From assembly GCA_039927815.1 (NCBI GenBank), contig JBDSUJ010000108.1, positions 1 through 19,776 of the forward strand: 19,776 nucleotides of DNA, in the 5' to 3' direction. Each line of letters begins with the position of its first letter. The first letter of the stretch is position 1. Under the pieces are notes generated by a model, which was not told the DNA's origin, searched no databases, and saw only the letters and a list, made by a program, of their open reading frames with translations. A program made the position numbers and the translations under genes. The DNA comes from Croceibacterium_A sp039927815 (GTDB lineage Bacteria; Pseudomonadota; Alphaproteobacteria; Sphingomonadales; Sphingomonadaceae). Shown here one piece after another: positions 1 to 7,209 of the stretch.

Positions 1-1629
1 GCCCTGTTTCTTGGCTTCGTAAAGTGCGATGTCGGCGCGCTGGAACAAGTCCGCCTCGGATAGGGACCCCTCGGCCTCCGCAGCGCCGATGCTGAGCGAC
101 AGGATCCCGGACCAGCTCTCGCGCGCCCATACCATGCCTTGCAGGGCGTCGATGCGGTTGACCATCGCGGCGACGTCGTCTGGCGCGCCTTCCAGCAGGA
201 TCGCGAATTCGTCGCCGCCGATGCGAGCACAGCTGGTGCGCTGATTGTCGAATTCCCCAAGAGCCGTGCCGATGTGCTGGAGCAAGGCGTCCCCGGCATA
301 ATGGCCGTGCCGGTCGTTGAGCTCCTTGAGAAAATCGACGTCGAGGAGGAACAGGCTGAACGGCTCTCCCCGCTCCAGCAGAACACGCATGCGTTCCTGA
401 AAGTGCGCGCGATTGCCCAGGCCGGTCAGGAAATCGGCGTGCGCTGCGCGGCGCAGCGTCTCGCGCTCGATCTCCATGGCGCGGGCGCTCGCCGCTGCTG
501 AATCGCGCTGGCGTCTAAGCGACATGAACCGCCCGGCGATCAGCAGGGAGAACACCAGTGATTCGAAAGCCATCGCGGCAAACGTTGCCATGTCGATCGC
601 GTCGCTCTGGCCCATTAGCCCAAAATTGCGCGCAGCGCGGGCCGCGAATACCGCGATTACCGGGGCCCAGCCAATCAGATAAGGCCATACGACCCGGCTC
701 CCGCGAACCGCAGCCAGTACGACCGCCAACAGCGAGACGACGACGCAGGCCGCCAGCAGCACGTTGAGCACACGGTCGGTCGCCTGCGCGTCAAGCCAGG
801 TTTCGTTCGCGGCAAGCACGCCGGCAGCGAAACACGCTACGCCTCCGGCTTGAACTAGGTTACGCATCAGGCGCGGAACTTTGCCTTCCTCGATCACACC
901 GAGGAAAAACTGGCTACCGAGGGCGACCATCAGGCCGACCAGGACACTATCGATCCGGACCGCCCTCGGCCCGGCCAAGCCAGGCAGCACGAAAGCCGCC
1001 AGGTTGGTCCAGATGAGGCCGTAAGCGAGCGCCGTGGCGACCCACGCCAAGTACCAGCGCTGGAAGGGGTAGCGTTGGCCCGTGAAAACAATCAGGTTAT
1101 AGACGAAGGCCGAGGCGAGCAGCCCGGCGAATACGCCCATCAGCGCCAGCCAGCGATCGTCGACCCGATCGGCGTCGCGCGAAGTCAAAACGCTGACCTT
1201 TCGCAGCAGATCGACACTGTCGAGCCGTTCAAAACCCAGTTTGAGCTGCGCGAGGTCGCGGCCCGGGGTTTTCATGTTAAACTCGAGCACTCCGCCCGCC
1301 GCCCAGTTGTCGCCGAGCTGATCGTCGCGCAGGACGGTGCGCTCGACGCTGCCATCGCGGGCGACTGCGACAATCGCGAGCGTGTGAAACCGCACCTGAT
1401 CGATCTGCATGATCCAGCCGGCCGGGAGCGCCTCAAGCGGCGCCGGATTGCGCAACGTCAGCCACGTCCAGGTAGTCGGTTGGCCGGCTGTTCCGGCGGC
1501 CCGCGACACTTCGAATGCGCTGCGTAGATTGCGTTCAGCGGCGCCAGCTACGCCGGGGATCGTGAGCAGGGCCAGGGCCATCAGCCAGCAGACAGCCCGA
1601 CGGATCAACGATTGCACGAGCGCCGCCAT
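1..1629 (-). CDS. Membrane diguanylate cyclase, 7TM-DISM plus GGDEF, 3' end outside window
   Basis: Partial gene read on the minus strand: ATG at 1629-1627, open for 543 codons to the window edge. An N-terminal signal-like hydrophobic stretch (about residues 10-31) precedes a roughly 125-residue periplasmic domain rich in beta-strand, as in 7TMR-DISMED2. About seven hydrophobic segments follow (about 160-370), then a short helical linker and a GGDEF domain (from about 385). The cyclase motif RIGGDEFA is at 205-219, the metal/substrate region reads DVDFLKELND, and the last visible residues (ADIALYEAKKQG) match the usual end of a GGDEF domain, so little is missing unless a further domain such as EAL follows. 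Family knowledge: GGDEF proteins make cyclic di-GMP from two GTP, and DISM domains are thought to sense periplasmic ligands. The RxxD inhibitory site expected just before GGDEF is absent. No good ribosome site precedes the ATG, so the start is less certain than the identity. Confidence 0.9.
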   Translation of the reverse strand, partial: MAALVQSLIRRAVCWLMALALLTIPGVAGAAERNLRSAFEVSRAAGTAGQPTTWTWLTLRNPAPLEALPAGWIMQIDQVRFHTLAIVAVARDGSVERTVLRDDQLGDNWAAGGVLEFNMKTPGRDLAQLKLGFERLDSVDLLRKVSVLTSRDADRVDDRWLALMGVFAGLLASAFVYNLIVFTGQRYPFQRWYLAWVATALAYGLIWTNLAAFVLPGLAGPRAVRIDSVLVGLMVALGSQFFLGVIEEGKVPRLMRNLVQAGGVACFAAGVLAANETWLDAQATDRVLNVLLAACVVVSLLAVVLAAVRGSRVVWPYLIGWAPVIAVFAARAARNFGLMGQSDAIDMATFAAMAFESLVFSLLIAGRFMSLRRQRDSAAASARAMEIERETLRRAAHADFLTGLGNRAHFQERMRVLLERGEPFSLFLLDVDFLKELNDRHGHYAGDALLQHIGTALGEFDNQRTSCARIGGDEFAILLEGAPDDVAAMVNRIDALQGMVWARESWSGILSLSIGAAEAEGSLSEADLFQRADIALYEAKKQG

Positions 1630-1696
1630 GGGCAATCTGTGACGCGCACTGTTGCAGATTAAGTTAACATAGGACTTAGACTTGTTACGCGATTGA

Positions 1697-1725
1697 TTGA
1701 CTTTGATGCGCTTTGCTACCACATG
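1697..1725 (+). promoter_or_regulatory. Weak candidate promoter for rhlE
   Basis: TTGACT at 1697-1702 matches five of six bases of the sigma-70 -35 consensus. The hexamer 17 bases downstream (CACATG, 1720-1725) matches the -10 poorly. If used, it would give a leader of roughly 200 bases upstream of the rhlE start, spanning all the inverted repeats. The call rests mainly on the -35 box. Confidence 0.25.
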
Positions 1726-1839
1726 CGCGCCATCGAGGCGCTTTGCAGCGTGAACTGATGGGCCTTTCCATTGGCCCGCCCCGGCTCGCCTCGGTTGTTT
1801 CCCAAGGGCTTCCCTATTCACGCGGGTCGTTCATCGGGT

Positions 1840-1876
1840 CCCATCAAAGTTAGACTTTGATGGGTTCCCATAACCC
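1840..1876 (+). promoter_or_regulatory. Nested, mutually exclusive inverted repeats in the rhlE leader
   Basis: CCCATCAAAGT (1840-1850) and ACTTTGATGGG (1854-1864) are perfect 11-base complements around a 3-base loop. The same GGG is re-used downstream: GGGTT (1862-1866) is complementary to AACCC (1872-1876) around CCCAT, and ATGGG (1860-1864) is also complementary to CCCAT (1867-1871). Only one of these pairings can form at a time. The first could equally be a protein operator in DNA. Placement in the leader of an RNA helicase gene makes an RNA role plausible, but this is inference. Confidence 0.6.
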
Positions 1877-1906
1877 GCCTCGGCGTGCGCATTGTGCGCT
1901 CGGCCG

Positions 1907-1928
1907 TCGCATTTATTGCGAGTTTTTT
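1907..1928 (+). terminator. Terminator-like stem and T-tract abutting the rhlE start codon
   Basis: TCGCA (1907-1911) and TGCGA (1917-1921) form a 5-bp stem with loop TTTAT, followed by G and six T (1923-1928). The ATG of rhlE begins three bases later. The stem is short for an intrinsic terminator, but stem plus U-tract is the attenuator arrangement, and the only SD-like bases (GCGAG) lie in its 3' arm. It may also act simply by masking the ribosome site. Confidence 0.35.
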
Positions 1929-1931
1929 ACC

Positions 1932-3362
1932 ATGACATTCGAAACACTCGGGCTCTCACAGCCCGTCCTCCAGGCGCTTGCGCTGAAGGAATACACCACG
2001 CCGACCCCGATCCAGGAACAGGCCATCCCGACCGTTCTCACGGGGCGCGACCTGCTCGGCATTGCTCAGACCGGGACCGGCAAGACCGCCGCGTTCATGT
2101 TGCCCTCGATCGACCGGCTGGTAGCCGCCGACAAGCGTCCGGCGCCGCGCCATTGCCGCATGCTGGTGCTCGCTCCCACGCGCGAACTGGCGGGCCAGAT
2201 TGCCGAGAGCGCGCGCGAATACGGCCGGTTCAGCCACCTCAAGGTGGTGACCACTTTCGGCGGTACTTCGGTGAACAAGAACCGGCAGGACGTGGCGCGC
2301 GGCGTCGACATCCTGATCGCCACTCCTGGACGACTGGTCGACTTGTGCGAGCAGCGCGCGCTCGACTTGTCGCAAGTCGAAATCCTGGTGCTGGACGAAG
2401 CCGACCAGATGATGGACCTCGGGTTCATCCACGCGCTCAAGGCAATCGTGCGGATGTTGCCGGTCAAGCGCCAGACGCTGTTCTTCAGCGCGACCATGCC
2501 CTCCGCGATCAAGCAGCTGGCCGGCCAGTACCTGACCGATCCAGCACAAGTCTCGGTCGCTCCGCAGGCGACTACGGCCGAGCGCGTTCAGCAGTTCGTG
2601 TGCTTTGTCGGGCAGTCTGAAAAGCAGGCCCTGCTGACGCTCGCGCTGCGCAAGGGGCTAAAATCGGGAGAGATGGACCGGGTGCTGGTCTTCACTCGCA
2701 CCAAGCACGGTGCCGACCGGGTGGTAAAGAAGCTTGCCCAGTCGAACATCGTCGCCAACGCAATCCACGGCAACAAGAGCCAGCCGCAGCGTGAGCGGGC
2801 GCTTGAGGAGTTCAAGCAGGGCCGCTGCAAGGTTCTGGTGGCGACCGACATCGCGGCCCGCGGCATCGACGTTACCGGGGTCAGCCATGTCATCAACTTC
2901 GAGCTACCAAACGTGGCCGAGCAATACGTCCACCGCATCGGCCGCACGGCTCGCGCGGGGCGCGAAGGTGTGGCGCTGAGCTTCTGCGCGCAGGACGAGC
3001 GCGACTATCTGCGCGACATACAGAAGCTGACCAAGGTTACACTCGACCAAGTGCCGTTGCCGGAAGGCTTGCGCGAGGAAGTGGCGGTCGTCGCGACCCA
3101 TGCCGAGCCAGTTCGCGGACCGCGCGGCAATCCGCGTGGCACCGGAAGGGGCCAGCCCCCGCGCCGCGACACCCGGACCGAAGCTCAGCGCGATGCGCGC
3201 GGCGAAGTGCGGGTTGAGGCCCGCGGCGGTGATCGCCGGCCGCAAGGTGCGCCCAAGCCGGGCGGCAATTTCAAGCCCGGCGGTAGCGGCGGTAACCGAC
3301 GGGGCGGGCGGGGCGGTCGCCCCGGTGGGGGCGGGGGCGGACCCCGCGCCGCGAGCGCCTGA
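1932..3362 (+). CDS. rhlE: DEAD-box RNA helicase, RhlE family
   Basis: ATP-dependent RNA helicase of 476 residues, expected to remodel rRNA or mRNA structure in the cytoplasm. All core motifs are present in order: Q motif (PTPIQEQ, 24-30), motif I AQTGTGKT (45-52), Ia PTRELAGQ (82-89), Ib TPGRL (131-135), II DEAD (155-158), III SAT (186-188), V ATDIAARGID (304-313) and VI HRIGRTARAG (334-343). After about residue 394 comes a low-complexity Arg/Gly-rich tail (RGG-like, ending in a run of Gly), typical of RhlE proteins and likely to bind RNA non-specifically. The frame stays open upstream, with in-frame TTG/ATG codons at 1857/1860, but homology to the Q-motif region begins at the 1932 ATG (MTFETLGLSQ), so that start was chosen. 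No clear Shine-Dalgarno precedes it. The structured leader suggests post-transcriptional control. Confidence 0.93.
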   Translation: MTFETLGLSQPVLQALALKEYTTPTPIQEQAIPTVLTGRDLLGIAQTGTGKTAAFMLPSIDRLVAADKRPAPRHCRMLVLAPTRELAGQIAESAREYGRFSHLKVVTTFGGTSVNKNRQDVARGVDILIATPGRLVDLCEQRALDLSQVEILVLDEADQMMDLGFIHALKAIVRMLPVKRQTLFFSATMPSAIKQLAGQYLTDPAQVSVAPQATTAERVQQFVCFVGQSEKQALLTLALRKGLKSGEMDRVLVFTRTKHGADRVVKKLAQSNIVANAIHGNKSQPQRERALEEFKQGRCKVLVATDIAARGIDVTGVSHVINFELPNVAEQYVHRIGRTARAGREGVALSFCAQDERDYLRDIQKLTKVTLDQVPLPEGLREEVAVVATHAEPVRGPRGNPRGTGRGQPPRRDTRTEAQRDARGEVRVEARGGDRRPQGAPKPGGNFKPGGSGGNRRGGRGGRPGGGGGGPRAASA

Positions 3363-3432
3363 CGCATAACGGGCGCGGTTGCCGTCCGGCGCCGCGCTCG
3401 CCATATGCCCCGCTCCAGCGGGAGCACGGCGC

Positions 3433-4779
3433 ATGGCCGACTACGACTACGACTTGTTCACCATCGGTGCCGGCTCCGGAGGCGTGCGCGCCAGCCGGAT
3501 CGCCGCGGCACACGGCGCCAAAGTGGCGGTGGCGGAAGAATATCGGGTCGGGGGCACCTGCGTCATCCGGGGCTGCGTGCCCAAGAAGATGCTCGTCTAC
3601 GGCGCACATTTCGCCGAGGACCTGCAGGACGCGAGGAACTTCGGGTGGGACGTGGGCGAACCCAAGTTTGACTGGGCGGTGCTGCGTGACAACGTCCTTG
3701 GAGAGGTCGACCGGCTCAACGGGCTCTACACCCAGACGCTCGAAAACCACGATGTGAAGATTATCGTTCAACGCGCGACCGTCAGCGGTCCGCATGAGGT
3801 GACGTTGGCTGATGGCCGCAGGGTTACCGCCAAATACATCCTCGTCGCGACTGGCGCCCGGCCGCATATCCCGGTGTGTGGGGGCAGCGAGCTCGGCATC
3901 ACCTCCAACGAAGCGTTCCATCTCGACGCGCTGCCCAAGCGTATCCTGATCGCCGGCGGCGGTTACATCGCCAACGAATTCGCCGGGATTTTCAACGAAC
4001 TCGGCACTCACGTGACGATCATTAACCGCAGCGACAAGCTGCTGCGCGGCTACGACGAGCAATTGCGCGACCGCCTGCTCCAGATCAGCATGATGAAGGG
4101 CATCGACTTTCGCTTTAAGGCCGAGTTCCGCGGCATCGAGAAGACCGCTACGGGTTCACTCAAGGTCTCGATGACCAGCCATGACGACCTTGAGGTCGAC
4201 GCGGTCATGTTCGCCACCGGCCGCGTTCCGAACAGCGAAGGGCTCGGCCTGGCGGAAGCCGGGGTGAAGTTGGGCGACAAGGGCGAAATCATCGTCGACG
4301 CGTATTCCAGAACCAGCGTCGACAGCATGTACGCGATCGGCGACGTCACCGACCGCATCCAGCTGACCCCGGTGGCGATCCGCGAAGGCCATGCCTTTGC
4401 CGACACGGTGTTCGGCAACAATCCCCGCACCGTCGATTATGCGTGCGTCCCCAGCGCGGTGTTCAGCCATCCGCCGCTATGCGGCGTGGGCATGACCGAG
4501 AGCGAAGCGCGCAACAAACTGGGCCAGGTCAAGGTCTACACCTCGGACTTCCGCCCGATGAAGAATGTGCTCGCCGGCCGCAACGAGCGCAGCCTGTACA
4601 AGATGGTGTGCGATGGCGCGACCGACCGCGTGGTGGGCATTCACATGATCGGGCCCGATGCCCCCGAGCTGCTTCAGGGCGCGGCCGTGGCGGTCAAGGC
4701 CGGGCTCACCAAGCAGGCGTTTGACGACACCGTGGCCATCCATCCAACCATGGCTGAAGAGCTAGTGCTGCTGCGGTGA
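3433..4779 (+). CDS. gor: Glutathione-disulfide reductase
   Basis: NADPH-dependent flavoprotein that reduces glutathione disulfide to glutathione in the cytosol; 448 residues, the usual length. An N-terminal FAD-binding Rossmann motif GAGSGG (12-17) is followed by the redox-active pair in GGTCVIRGCVPKK (Cys43, Cys48); the CVIRGC form is typical of plant and alphaproteobacterial glutathione reductases. The second Rossmann motif GGGYIA (175-180) is followed by Arg199 and Arg205, compatible with NADPH. The second FAD motif contains MYAIGDVT, and the C-terminal dimerisation domain ends in HPTMAEELVLLR, giving the catalytic His437-Glu442 pair. An upstream in-frame ATG at 3379 is rejected because the 3433 ATG has a good ribosome site (GGGAG, 3420-3424, 8-base spacing). 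The gene is 70 bases downstream of rhlE and may be co-transcribed. It converges on uvrD with only three bases between the stop codons. Confidence 0.95.
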   Translation: MADYDYDLFTIGAGSGGVRASRIAAAHGAKVAVAEEYRVGGTCVIRGCVPKKMLVYGAHFAEDLQDARNFGWDVGEPKFDWAVLRDNVLGEVDRLNGLYTQTLENHDVKIIVQRATVSGPHEVTLADGRRVTAKYILVATGARPHIPVCGGSELGITSNEAFHLDALPKRILIAGGGYIANEFAGIFNELGTHVTIINRSDKLLRGYDEQLRDRLLQISMMKGIDFRFKAEFRGIEKTATGSLKVSMTSHDDLEVDAVMFATGRVPNSEGLGLAEAGVKLGDKGEIIVDAYSRTSVDSMYAIGDVTDRIQLTPVAIREGHAFADTVFGNNPRTVDYACVPSAVFSHPPLCGVGMTESEARNKLGQVKVYTSDFRPMKNVLAGRNERSLYKMVCDGATDRVVGIHMIGPDAPELLQGAAVAVKAGLTKQAFDDTVAIHPTMAEELVLLR

Positions 4780-4782
4780 TCC

Positions 4783-7083
4783 TCAAGCTGGTTTGACGAA
4801 GCTGTCGATTACCCGCTTGCGGCCGCCCGCCTCGAATTCGATCTCGAGCTTGTTGCCGTCCTGCCCGATCACTTCGCCGTAGCCGAACTTGTCGTGGAAC
4901 ACCCGCGCGCCAAGCGCGAGGTCGGTGCGCGGCTTGGCGGCGAAGCTGGCGGCGCTGCGCCCCGGTTCGGCCAAGCGCTTGGGCGTCGGATCATAACCGG
5001 TCGCCACCGCGCGCTGCCAACCCGGGCCACGGGTCATGATCCGCGACGGCTGCTGGCGTGCAACATTGGCGAATGGATCGTCGGTCTCGCTCCAGTTCGC
5101 ACGCCATAGCGAGGCGCCCCCGGTCATCGTCGTCTCGCTATCGACATGCTCGGCCGGCAATTCGGCCACGAAGCGTGACGGGATCGAGCTCGACCACTGG
5201 CCGAAGATGCGCCGGTTGGCGGCATGAAGGATGGTGCAGCGGCGCCGCGCGCGGGTGATCGCGACATAGGCCAGGCGGCGTTCCTCCTCGAGGCTCGCCA
5301 TGCCGCCTTCGTCGAGCGCGCGCTGGCTGGGAAATACACCCTCTTCCCAGCCGGGCAGGAACAGGTGATCGAATTCGAGCCCCTTGGCAGCATGGATTGT
5401 CATCATGGTGACCTTCTCGGCCTCGTCCGCCGCATCGTTGTCCATCACCAGGCTGACATGCTCGAGGAAATCGTCGAGCGTCTCGTACTCCTCCATGGCG
5501 CGGGCCAGCTCGACCAGGTTGTCGGCCCGTCCGGCGCTTTCGGCAGAGCGGTCGGCCTTGAGCATTGCGTCGTAACCCGACTCTTCGAGCACGGCGCGAA
5601 GCAGCTCGGCGGGTGAGACGGCCTGCGCCATGCCCTGCCAGCGCAGGAACGCCTGCATCAGGTGCCCGATCGTGCCGCGCGCGCGCGCCGGCAACTCGTC
5701 GCTGTCAGCCAGTTCGAGCGCGGCGGCGGCGAGCGGCATGTTCTGGCGCCGGGCGTGGAGGTGCATCGTCTCCAGCGCTTTGGCACCGAGCCCGCGCTTG
5801 GGCTGGTTGTGAATCCGTTCGAATGCGAGGTCGTCCGCCGGGCTGGCAATAACCCGCAAGTACGCCAGCGCATCGCGGATTTCGGCCCGCTCGTAGAACC
5901 GGAAGCCGCCCACGATGCGGTAATTGAGACCGATCTGGATGAACCGATCCTCGAATTCGCGCGTCTGGTACGACGCGCGGACGAGGATCGCCACGCGTTC
6001 CAGGCTGGCGCCTTCGCGTTCGAGGCGTTCGATTTCCTCGCCCACCCGGCGGGCTTCCTCGGGTGCGTCCCACACGCCGATCACGCGCAGCTTCTCACCG
6101 CCGCCCATCTCGGTCCACAGGGTCTTGCCGAGCCGCGCGCTGTTGGCCGCTATGAGCCCCGAGGCGGCGGCCAGTATCTGCGGGGTGGAACGATAGTTCT
6201 GTTCCAGCCGGATCACTGCGGCGCCGGGAAAATCCTTTTCAAACCGCAGGATATTGGCGACTTCTGCGCCGCGCCATGAATAGATCGACTGGTCGTCATC
6301 ACCCACCACGCACAAGTTCTTGCGCGTCTGCGCCAGCAGCCGCAGCCATAGGTACTGGACTTGGTTGGTATCCTGGTACTCGTCGACGAGGATGTATTTG
6401 AAGCGGCGCTGATACTGTTCGAGCACGTCGCCGTGGCGGCGGAACAGGTTGAGCATGTGGAGCATCAGGTCGCCGAAATCGCACGCGTTGAGCGCGATCA
6501 GGCGCGCCTGGTAACGCTCGTACATAGCGCGGCCCTTGCCATTGGCGTACGCCTCGTTCTCTGCCGCATCGAGGTCCGCGGGGTTGAGGCCGCGGTTCTT
6601 CCACCGGTCGATCAGCCCGGCAAGCTGGCGCGCAGGCCAACGCTTGTCGTCGATCTCGGCTTGCGCAATCAGCTGCTTGAGCAGCCGCAGCTGATCGTCG
6701 GTGTCGATGATCGTGTAGTTACTCTTCAGGCCGACCAGTTCGGCATGCTTGCGCAACATCCGCGCGCAGATCGAATGGAAGGTCCCCAGCCACGGCATCC
6801 CTTCCACCACGTCACCGATCAACTGCCCTACCCGGTGGCGCATCTCGCGCGCCGCGCGGTTGGTGAATGTGACGCACAGGATCTCCGACGGCCACGCTCG
6901 CCGGGTGCGGACCAGGTAAGCGAGCCGGGCGGTGAGCGCGGCGGTCTTGCCGGTCCCGGCGCCCGCCAGCATCAGCACCGGTCCCTCGGTGGTCAACACT
7001 GCCTGCCGCTGCGGCGCGTTGAGGCCGGCCAGCCACTCGGGCGCGGATTCCGTTTCGGCAGCGGGAAGCGAAGGAGCGTTCAC
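4783..7083 (-). CDS. uvrD: UvrD/PcrA-family 3'-5' DNA helicase
   Basis: Superfamily 1A helicase of 766 residues acting in nucleotide excision and mismatch repair and in removing proteins from DNA. Motifs seen: GAGTGKT (I, about 41-47), TFTNRAARE (Ia), VDEYQDTN (II, about 233-240), GDDDQSIYSWRGA (III), LEQNYRS (IV), TIHAAKGLEFDHLFLPGWEE (V) and YVAITRAR (VI). The last 50 residues (GARVFHDKFGYGEVIGQ and on) look like the Tudor-like C-terminal domain through which PcrA/UvrD contacts RNA polymerase. Two starts are possible: TTG at 7119 or GTG at 7083. GTG is preferred because homology begins just after it and because a LexA-type box (7088-7102) would otherwise lie in coding sequence; the mRNA may then be nearly leaderless. 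The SOS link agrees with E. coli uvrD, a LexA target. Confidence 0.92.
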   Translation of the reverse strand: MNAPSLPAAETESAPEWLAGLNAPQRQAVLTTEGPVLMLAGAGTGKTAALTARLAYLVRTRRAWPSEILCVTFTNRAAREMRHRVGQLIGDVVEGMPWLGTFHSICARMLRKHAELVGLKSNYTIIDTDDQLRLLKQLIAQAEIDDKRWPARQLAGLIDRWKNRGLNPADLDAAENEAYANGKGRAMYERYQARLIALNACDFGDLMLHMLNLFRRHGDVLEQYQRRFKYILVDEYQDTNQVQYLWLRLLAQTRKNLCVVGDDDQSIYSWRGAEVANILRFEKDFPGAAVIRLEQNYRSTPQILAAASGLIAANSARLGKTLWTEMGGGEKLRVIGVWDAPEEARRVGEEIERLEREGASLERVAILVRASYQTREFEDRFIQIGLNYRIVGGFRFYERAEIRDALAYLRVIASPADDLAFERIHNQPKRGLGAKALETMHLHARRQNMPLAAAALELADSDELPARARGTIGHLMQAFLRWQGMAQAVSPAELLRAVLEESGYDAMLKADRSAESAGRADNLVELARAMEEYETLDDFLEHVSLVMDNDAADEAEKVTMMTIHAAKGLEFDHLFLPGWEEGVFPSQRALDEGGMASLEEERRLAYVAITRARRRCTILHAANRRIFGQWSSSIPSRFVAELPAEHVDSETTMTGGASLWRANWSETDDPFANVARQQPSRIMTRGPGWQRAVATGYDPTPKRLAEPGRSAASFAAKPRTDLALGARVFHDKFGYGEVIGQDGNKLEIEFEAGGRKRVIDSFVKPA

Positions 7084-7091
7084 ACGTGAAC
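7078..7091. repeat. Palindrome over the uvrD GTG start
   Basis: GTTCAC (7078-7083), two bases, GTGAAC (7086-7091). It overlaps the second half-site of the LexA-type box and the proposed GTG start codon and contains CACGTG (7083-7088). It could extend the LexA contact or be coincidental with the half-site. Confidence 0.4.
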
Positions 7092-7102
7092 AGCTAGGGA
7101 AC
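7088..7102 (-). promoter_or_regulatory. LexA-type SOS box at the uvrD start
   Basis: On the plus strand GAAC-AGCTAGG-GAAC, so reading toward uvrD it is GTTC-N7-GTTC, the direct-repeat LexA operator known from alphaproteobacteria such as Rhodobacter, Sinorhizobium and Caulobacter. It ends 5 bases before the GTG start. A weak promoter reading (TTGCGC, 17 bases, TAGCTG at 7096-7091) would put the -10 inside the box. By chance the 8 fixed bases should occur about 0.6 times, counting both strands, in a window of this size, so the weight comes from its position in front of a DNA-repair gene. Confidence 0.65.
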
Positions 7103-7120
7103 GCGCGGTGTGCGCGCAAC

Positions 7121-7150
7121 CCTCGCGCGACGCGTCTGAAGTGCGCGAGG
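7121..7150. repeat. 8-bp inverted repeat in the uvrD/small-gene intergenic region
   Basis: CCTCGCGC (7121-7128) and GCGCGAGG (7143-7150) are perfect complements with a 14-base spacer. They lie between the divergent uvrD and the small secreted-protein gene. It has no T-tract on either side, so a terminator is unlikely; a regulatory site or chance in GC-rich DNA are both possible. Confidence 0.4.
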
Positions 7151-7209
7151 AACCTCCGCTTCTTGCCATACGTTAACCGCGCTGATCCCTTGTTGGTGGA
7201 GAGCTTGCC

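Larger units (their letters stand above)
1630..1931. other. Divergent intergenic region between diguanylate cyclase and rhlE
   Basis: About 300 bases without a convincing gene. The left part (about 1650-1700) is AT-rich for this genome and is the likely promoter zone for both directions. A TTGACT (1697-1702) is followed 17 bases later by CACATG, a poor -10. A GGGCC/GGCCC inverted repeat lies at 1760-1777, and the 9-base word GCGCTTTGC occurs twice between about 1708 and 1746. The right part (1840-1931) carries the nested inverted repeats listed separately. No tRNA-like or CRISPR-like structure was seen. Confidence 0.7.

Noticed and set aside
1723..1758. An 11-residue leader-peptide frame upstream of rhlE
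   Set aside because: It has no ribosome site, and the residues show no logic for attenuation such as repeated regulatory codons.
3100..3362. GC-rich repetitive DNA at the end of rhlE, possibly a repeat element
   Set aside because: It is explained by codons for the Arg/Gly-rich tail usual in RhlE helicases; no unit repeats regularly.
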